Assembly: GCA_024227975.1 (NCBI GenBank)
Contig: JAAETV010000135.1
Span: forward strand, 1-10,497
From: Actinomycetes bacterium
GTDB lineage: Bacteria > Actinomycetota > Acidimicrobiia > Acidimicrobiales > SZUA-35
Reading direction: 5' to 3'
DNA: 10,497 bases
The translations under genes and the position numbers were made by a program. Shown here one piece after another: positions 5,944-10,497 of this stretch. The notes below the pieces were generated by a model that had not been told where the DNA came from, searched no databases, and saw only the letters and a program-made list of their open reading frames with translations. Position 1 is the first letter of the stretch; every line of letters begins with the position of its first letter.

Positions 5944-7779
5944 CTAGTGGTCGACTTCGGCCGACAGCTTGCCGCCAGAGAGCGTAGCGAAGCCTGGACC
6001 GCGATCGAAGAACAGGCCATCGCCGTCCGCTTCTTTCCTCGACAGTCGCTTTGCCTCGGTTGCTGCTGCATCGATCTGGCCGTCGCGCAGGACGATCCCG
6101 TAGTCGCGTTCGGCCGCCCCCAGTGTGACCTTGCCCTCATCGAGATCACGCTGGACCTCGGCGACCGGCCGATCAAGGGGGTTGCCCCAACCGCCGCCAC
6201 CCGTCGTCTCGATCCGGATGAGCTCACCCGGAGCGACGACCTCATCATTGCAGAGCCCTTCGAGAATCCGCTGGTTGGGGCCGCCGGGGTCGACGGTTAC
6301 CCGGAACGGAGCACCAGCCTTGCCCCCTTTGAGACCCCAACAGGAGAGGATCGAGCGATCGGCGATCGACATGAAGCTCCCACCCGTGAGCGACCGGATC
6401 TCCTTGCGGTACCCCAGACCACCTCGATAGCGACCCGCACCCCCCGAATCGGGGGCCAGGCCGAGGCGCTCGATCCTCAGGGGGAATCGGGCCTCGACGA
6501 ACTCGGCAGGCAGATTCTGAGAATCGGGAACGACATGGATGGTGTCGGAACCGTCGGCGTAGTAGCGACCCCCTGATCCTCCCCCCAGGATCTCCCGGCT
6601 GAAGAACCACTCCCCATGCTCATTGGTTCCCGACAGTCCCGTATAGCGGATGGTCTCCTGGTCGGCCGGCATGCGTCCGTCGACGGCCTTGGCCAGGACT
6701 CCGGCGAAGACGCCGAGGAGGCGGAGGATGACGAAGGTCCTGGCATTGGTCGGAGCGGGAAACTCGGGGGTGATCAGTGTGCCCTTCGGAGGGAAGACGA
6801 TGTCGATCAGGGGCACGACTCCCTCGTTCACATCGAGCTCGGCCATGCGCTCGGGCGTATCGGCCAGGTTGCGCAGGATGGGGGCAAGCCATTTCTTGAG
6901 GAAGGTGCCATCGGCGTAGTCGCCAGCGTGATTGATCGGCCCCTTGGCCTGAGGGCTCGTCCCGTTGAGATCGAGGATCAGCTTGTCTGGGGTCCGAGTG
7001 AGGGTTATGCGCTGGGCGTGCAGCTTGGGTGGGTCGATTCCGTCGTGCTCGGCATAGTCCTCCCAGACCCAAGTTCCCTGGGGAATCTTGGACAGGATCT
7101 CCCGGCGGAAGGTCTCGGTCGTGCGGTCCACGATGGCGTTGAAGCAGGCTTCTACTTGTTCGACCCCATAGCGAGTGAACAGGTCCTCCAGGCGGACGAC
7201 ACCGAGACGGCAGGCATTGATCTCACTGTCGAGATCGCCCCGGAGATGATCGGGAAGCCGTGAGTTCCTGGCCATGATCGTGACTGCGGCCTCGTTGCGG
7301 ACCCCCCGATCCTCGAGCTTGATCGGTGGAACCATGAGACCCTCTTCGAAGACCGAGGTGGCGTCTGATGGCATCGAGCCAGGAACCCGACCGCCGATGT
7401 CATCATGGTGGCCGAAGGCCTGAACGAAGGCGACTACCACCTTCTCCCCATCTCGTTCAGCGAATACTGGAACGGTGACGCAGAGGTCGGGCAGGTGCCC
7501 AATCCCACCCTCTGATAGGTACACGTCGTTGTGAAAGTAGACGTCACCAGGCGCCATCGTGTTGGCCGGGAAATCGCGGACAACCGGGTCGACCAGGGCC
7601 GAGTAGGAGCGACCAGTGAGCTTGCGCAGCTTCCGATCGTGGATTCCGGCCCTGAAGTCGTGCTGATCACGAATCATGGGTGAGCGGGCCGTGCGGCCGA
7701 TCGCGGTCTCGACTTCGGATTCCACTGAGGCCAGAGTGCCCTCGACGATCTCGAGAAGGATCGGGTCGATAGTGTCCAT
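5944..7779 (-). CDS. hyuB: Hydantoinase B/oxoprolinase-type subunit
   Basis: This is the second subunit of an ATP-dependent enzyme of the hydantoinase/5-oxoprolinase family (611 aa, slightly longer than the usual 520-600). HyuB-type subunits carry the hydrolytic or carboxylating chemistry while the A subunit handles ATP. Family signatures: IGRTARSPMIRDQHDF at 27-42, a HNDVY ... GHLPDLC stretch at 83-100 (family: NDPYxGGTHLPD), AFGHHDDIGGRVPGSMP at 121-137 with the conserved His/Asp residues, EEGLMVPPIKL at 145-155, GGAGRYRGGLG, and the C-terminal GGGGWGNPLDRP typical of the family. No signal peptide or membrane segment is visible. It overlaps hyuA by one base (TGATG), the usual arrangement for a stable A-B complex. 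Substrates in this family range from hydantoins, N-methylhydantoin and 5-oxoproline to acetophenone (carboxylases); the neighbouring carbamoyl genes favour a ureide or cyclic amide. The exact substrate cannot be read. Confidence 0.88.
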   Translation of the reverse strand: MDTIDPILLEIVEGTLASVESEVETAIGRTARSPMIRDQHDFRAGIHDRKLRKLTGRSYSALVDPVVRDFPANTMAPGDVYFHNDVYLSEGGIGHLPDLCVTVPVFAERDGEKVVVAFVQAFGHHDDIGGRVPGSMPSDATSVFEEGLMVPPIKLEDRGVRNEAAVTIMARNSRLPDHLRGDLDSEINACRLGVVRLEDLFTRYGVEQVEACFNAIVDRTTETFRREILSKIPQGTWVWEDYAEHDGIDPPKLHAQRITLTRTPDKLILDLNGTSPQAKGPINHAGDYADGTFLKKWLAPILRNLADTPERMAELDVNEGVVPLIDIVFPPKGTLITPEFPAPTNARTFVILRLLGVFAGVLAKAVDGRMPADQETIRYTGLSGTNEHGEWFFSREILGGGSGGRYYADGSDTIHVVPDSQNLPAEFVEARFPLRIERLGLAPDSGGAGRYRGGLGYRKEIRSLTGGSFMSIADRSILSCWGLKGGKAGAPFRVTVDPGGPNQRILEGLCNDEVVAPGELIRIETTGGGGWGNPLDRPVAEVQRDLDEGKVTLGAAERDYGIVLRDGQIDAAATEAKRLSRKEADGDGLFFDRGPGFATLSGGKLSAEVDH

Positions 7780-9887
7780 CAGCGATTCTCCATTCTGATG
7801 ATGAGGTTTCCGAGCCGGTCTACGACGGCGAAGAATCCTGGTGCCAGGGGCACGGTGGAGCCGAACTCCTCAATGATGGCGGGCCCGTTGATGCGTTGGC
7901 CGGCACCAAGGCCGTCCCGAGCAAAGGTCGGGGTCTCAATGGCTTCGCCGCCGAAGGTGACATGACGGGTGCCCGATGCCTGAGGTTCCCCCTCCGCAGT
8001 GTCGAGCTCTCGCAGCGATGGGCCGTCGATGGGGCCGGTGCCAGACACCCGCAGGTTCACCCATTCGATCACCTGCGAGGGATCTTGGCGGTAGCAGTAG
8101 CCGTACTGGGCCTCGTGGGCATCGTGGAACGAGTCGAGTACCGATTGCCGAAAGGCCTGATCGATCGGACCGGGGGGACACGTGGCTTGGACCTCATAGG
8201 CCTGTCCGTCGTAGCGCAGATCGGCCGATAGCTCGATGCGCTGGCTATCACGGGGGAACCCCTCGGCGTCGAGGGTCAACCGAAGGCGCTCCTCGAGCGC
8301 GGCAAAACCTGAGCTCAGTTGGGTGAGATCGACCTTGTCGTCTCTGACTACGAAGGTCTGGACCTCGTCATTGCGAACATCCACGGTGAGCAATCCGAAG
8401 GCGCTGACGTTGCCTGGATTGGGCGGCACGATGACGGCTTCGAGTCTCAAGATGTCGAGGAGGCGACACGCTCCGAGAGAACCCGAGCCCCCGAAGCAGC
8501 AGAGAGCGAAGTCGCGGACATCGAGCCCTCGCTTCACGCTCACCTGACGGATGGCGTTCGCCTGATTCCAGACTGCGATTTCGAGCACACCTTCGGCGCA
8601 AGCCTGGGTCGACATTCCGATAGTTGCGGCCAGGGACCCAATACCCGTCTCCGCGGCCGAGACATCGAGTGGAATCCGTCCACCCAGCAGATGGGGAGGG
8701 ATACGGCCCAGGACGAGCTGGGCATCGGTGTGGGTCGGCTCGGTGCCACCCTTGCTGTAGCAGAGGGGACCGGGGTCAGCGCCGGCAGATCGGGGCCCCA
8801 CCTTCAGTCCCCCCTCTGGGGGTGACCAGGCGATCGACCCCCCGCCGGTACCGACGGTGACGATGTCGATCATGGGAACCTTGGTCGGAAACCGTCCGAT
8901 GGTGCCCTCTGTGGTCAGGGCCGGGGTGGCGTGGCGGACAACGGTGACATCGGTCGAGGTCCCACCCCCGTCGAGGGCGAGCACATTGTCGAACCCGGCG
9001 GCCCGGGCCAGGTGGGCAGCCCCGAGCGCACCTGCGGCTGGGCCCGACAACACGGTTGAGATGGGACGGGACTCGACCCCGGCGGCCGAGGCCACACCCC
9101 CATTGCTCTTCATGATGTAGAAGCCGACCCCATCGACCGAGTCGACCTCGCACAGCTCACCAAGGCGGGCCTCGATGGAACGCACATAGTCGACAACAGA
9201 TCGCTTGACGAAAGCATCGACGAGGGTCGTCATGGATCGCTCGTACTCGCGGTACTCGCGCAGAACATCGCTCGAAATGGAGACACTGCACTGGGGGTGA
9301 ATCTCGGTGAAGATCTCACGAGCCCGGTGCTCGTGGGCGTCACTGACATAGGAGTGAAGGAAGCAGATCCCTACCGCGTCTACCCCGGAGCGGGCGAAGA
9401 ACGCCGCTGCCTCCGCCACCGCCTCTTCATCGAGGGGTTCGACCTCGGACCCGGTTGCATCGAGCCGACCGGAGGCCTCACGAATCAGGCCCAGGGGGAC
9501 AATACGCTCGGGCTTGACCCAGAAATACGAGTTGCCGTATCCCTCGGGGACACTCTGGCGAGCGATCTCCAGGACATGACGGAAACCATGAGTGGTGAGG
9601 AAGCCAAGACCAGCCACCTCATCCTGGAGCAGAGCATTGGTGGCCACTGTCGTGCCATGACACACCGACTTGAGGTCCGCCGTTTCCAGCTCCGCCTCGC
9701 TCAGGCCCTGGTCAACCCCGGTCAGGAATCCCTGCGACGGGTCGTGCGGGGTCGACGGGGTCTTTGTGGCGAACACCTGTCCGGACGTCGGATCGAAGGT
9801 GATCACGTCGGTGAACGTCCCCCCGGTGTCAATCCCGACCAGGACGCGGCGGGCCAGGGGATCATGGTCCTTCGTCTGGCTGGTCAT
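7779..9887 (-). CDS. hyuA: Hydantoinase A/oxoprolinase-type ATP-binding subunit
   Basis: This is the ATP-binding subunit of the HyuAB enzyme (702 aa, normal length about 690). ATP hydrolysis activates an amide or lactam carbonyl for ring opening or related chemistry in the partner subunit. Order of motifs: GIDTGGTFTD at 18-27 (phosphate-1 of the ASKHA fold), CHGTTVATNALL at 76-87, IMKSNGG at 258-264, SGPAAGALGAA at 281-291, LDGGGTSTD at 305-313 (phosphate-2), GTGGGSIAW at 347-355, GADPGPLCY at 369-377 and NPGNVSAFG at 490-498. The usual FGGAGPLHA reads FGGSGSLGA at 465-473, losing the conserved His. I chose the ATG at 9887 because the conserved N-terminus begins at residue 15 and GAAAGG-like GAAAGG lies 7 bases upstream; the reading frame extends 49 codons further back but that stretch is low-complexity and not family-like. 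It is the first gene of the minus-strand cluster. Confidence 0.9.
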   Translation of the reverse strand: MTSQTKDHDPLARRVLVGIDTGGTFTDVITFDPTSGQVFATKTPSTPHDPSQGFLTGVDQGLSEAELETADLKSVCHGTTVATNALLQDEVAGLGFLTTHGFRHVLEIARQSVPEGYGNSYFWVKPERIVPLGLIREASGRLDATGSEVEPLDEEAVAEAAAFFARSGVDAVGICFLHSYVSDAHEHRAREIFTEIHPQCSVSISSDVLREYREYERSMTTLVDAFVKRSVVDYVRSIEARLGELCEVDSVDGVGFYIMKSNGGVASAAGVESRPISTVLSGPAAGALGAAHLARAAGFDNVLALDGGGTSTDVTVVRHATPALTTEGTIGRFPTKVPMIDIVTVGTGGGSIAWSPPEGGLKVGPRSAGADPGPLCYSKGGTEPTHTDAQLVLGRIPPHLLGGRIPLDVSAAETGIGSLAATIGMSTQACAEGVLEIAVWNQANAIRQVSVKRGLDVRDFALCCFGGSGSLGACRLLDILRLEAVIVPPNPGNVSAFGLLTVDVRNDEVQTFVVRDDKVDLTQLSSGFAALEERLRLTLDAEGFPRDSQRIELSADLRYDGQAYEVQATCPPGPIDQAFRQSVLDSFHDAHEAQYGYCYRQDPSQVIEWVNLRVSGTGPIDGPSLRELDTAEGEPQASGTRHVTFGGEAIETPTFARDGLGAGQRINGPAIIEEFGSTVPLAPGFFAVVDRLGNLIIRMENR

Positions 9888-10162
9888 TGGTGTGCCTTTC
9901 GGTTCTCTCGGTCGACCCGAGCTGGCCGGGCGGGGGCAGGGCTGGATACCAGCAGGTCGCAGTCGATGGTCAGGCCGCCCCCGTCGCCAGTGCTGTTGTG
10001 TTCTGGTATGCCCCGGTACCGGCGTAGCTGGCAATTGCCCTCAGCCCATGCTCCTCGATGGAGCAGGTGGCGTGGCAGATACAACTGAACGATCGGTGGG
10101 TCACAACGGCCATGTCGACACGCTAGTACCGCACCGGCTTTGGGCGTCAGGTGGGCTGTCGC

Positions 10163-10176
10163 TGACCGGTTGGTCA
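10163..10176. promoter_or_regulatory. Candidate operator dyad TGACC-N4-GGTCA
   Basis: This is a perfect 5-bp inverted repeat with a 4-base centre (GGTT), lying about 275 bases before hyuA and 180 before the SDR gene. The form resembles the short symmetric sites bound by dimeric one-component regulators, but no regulator gene is in the window and the family cannot be assigned. A single 5-bp dyad can arise by chance in GC-rich DNA. Confidence 0.25.
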
Positions 10177-10343
10177 AGCGGCCCAGCAGGGCCAGGGGCC
10201 GATGATAGGTGATCCCTCCCCGGATCGTCTCCGCCGGCCGAGGCGATACCTTCTCTACTGGAGGCTGCTACCAGGCGCTGCCTATCAGTGGTTGGCCCCA
10301 ATTGAGGGCCGTTGGTGATTGGGTCAGATCACGACAAAGACAT

Positions 10344-10349
10344 AAGGAG
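10344..10349 (+). promoter_or_regulatory. Ribosome-binding site of the SDR gene
   Basis: AAGGAG lies 8 bases before the ATG at 10358 and fixes the start of the plus-strand SDR gene. Confidence 0.75.
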
Positions 10350-10357
10350 AGCTCCCG

Positions 10358-10497
10358 ATGGATCTCGGTTTGAAGGGGAAGAGGGCGCTGGTCACGGGCT
10401 CGACGAGGGGCATTGGACGAGCGGTGGTCGAGACCCTGCTGGCCGAGGGCGCTTCGGTGGCATTATGTGCAAGGACAGCCAAAGACGTCGACGCTGC
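10358..10497 (+). CDS. SDR-family oxidoreductase, N-terminal part (cut by window edge)
   Basis: Only the first 46 codons are present. They encode MDLGLKGKRALVTGSTRGIG and onward to VALCART, the first beta-alpha-beta unit of the short-chain dehydrogenase/reductase Rossmann fold: the cofactor loop TGSTRGIG is at residues 13-20 and an Arg follows the second strand (CAR at 38-40), a position that often favours NADP(H). The catalytic Ser-Tyr-Lys residues lie beyond the window, so the substrate is unknown; FabG-like and many catabolic dehydrogenases share this start. A good AAGGAG supports the ATG. The gene is divergent from hyuA, so it may share a regulatory region with the ureide cluster or be unrelated. 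Confidence 0.88.
   Translation, partial: MDLGLKGKRALVTGSTRGIGRAVVETLLAEGASVALCARTAKDVDA

Larger units (their letters stand above)
9888..10357. promoter_or_regulatory. Divergent intergenic region with multiple palindromes
   Basis: About 470 bases separate hyuA (minus) from the SDR gene (plus), with no convincing gene. Dyads seen: CCGGTACCGG (10013-10022) and GGCAATTGCC (10030-10039), both perfect 10-bp palindromes; TGCTCC/GGAGCA (10049-10065); TGACC-GGTT-GGTCA (10163-10176); GGCCC/GGGCC (10180-10193); GATCC/GGATC (10211-10226); ATCGTCTC/GAGGCGAT with one wobble (10224-10247); and GGCCC/GGGCC around AATTG (10294-10310). A poor minus-strand promoter match, TTGTGA then TGTATC with 17 bases between, spans 10078-10106. 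It is long for so compact a cluster and likely holds the promoters and operators for both directions. Confidence 0.5.

Noticed and set aside
5928..6248. Upstream extension of matB giving a 615-aa protein
   Set aside because: It would overlap the hyuB 3' end by about 300 bases in another frame and add an Arg/Ser-rich tail absent from MatB enzymes.
5914..6576. 220-codon plus-strand open frame over hyuB
   Set aside because: Antisense to the conserved C-terminal part of hyuB and without a domain of its own.
9888..10034. Upstream extension of hyuA giving a 751-aa protein
   Set aside because: The added 49 residues are Pro/Arg-rich and unlike the family, whereas the ATG at 9887 has a GAAAGG site 7 bases upstream and gives the expected N-terminus.
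9297..10088. 263-codon plus-strand open frame
   Set aside because: Most of it is antisense to the conserved N-terminal domain of hyuA; no family resemblance.
9884..10177. 97-codon minus-strand open frame in the divergent region
   Set aside because: It has no recognisable motif, covers the palindromes and overlaps the hyuA start; I treat the area as regulatory DNA.
1..10497. Mobile elements, CRISPR arrays, tRNA or rRNA genes
   Set aside because: I saw no transposase or integrase motif, no regularly spaced repeats and no tRNA-like cloverleaf; all long coding stretches belong to metabolic genes.

Overview
The window is GC-rich (about 60%), tightly packed and nearly one-directional. It looks like a bacterial chromosome, most probably a high-GC lineage such as an Actinobacteriota-type organism. 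That placement rests only on base composition, clear Shine-Dalgarno sites and terminator-like hairpins without T-tracts, so it is a guess.

Layout: six complete genes on the minus strand form a catabolic cluster, read from high to low coordinates. hyuA (7779-9887) and hyuB (5944-7779) overlap at their junction and encode the two subunits of an ATP-dependent hydantoinase/oxoprolinase-type enzyme. A malonyl-CoA synthetase of the MatB type (4401-5927) follows 16 bases later. After a 166-base gap comes a carbamate kinase (3278-4234). After another 127-base gap carrying strong inverted repeats come a YgeW-type carbamoyltransferase (2002-3150) and a YgeY-type M20 metallohydrolase (452-2005), which overlap by 4 bases. 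Next is a hairpin, then the first 119 codons of a 6-phosphofructokinase (1-358, cut by the window edge). At the other end, a 470-base divergent intergenic region with several perfect palindromes separates hyuA from the start of an SDR oxidoreductase on the plus strand (10358-10497, cut).

How the genes may work together: in enterobacteria and gut anaerobes, ygeW, ygeY and an arcC-type kinase belong to the gene set linked to anaerobic purine breakdown, where carbamoyl groups are released as carbamoyl phosphate and cashed in for ATP. Here that module sits with an ATP-dependent ring-opening or amide-hydrolysing HyuAB pair and a malonate-activating enzyme. The inferred scheme is: HyuAB opens a cyclic ureide (or hydrolyses an amide) using ATP; YgeW splits the resulting N-carbamoyl compound to carbamoyl phosphate; ArcC makes ATP; YgeY hydrolyses a remaining amide or related bond; and MatB turns free malonate into malonyl-CoA. 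A barbiturate or ureidomalonate-like substrate would fit all steps, but this is a hypothesis. No transporter or regulator is visible in the window.
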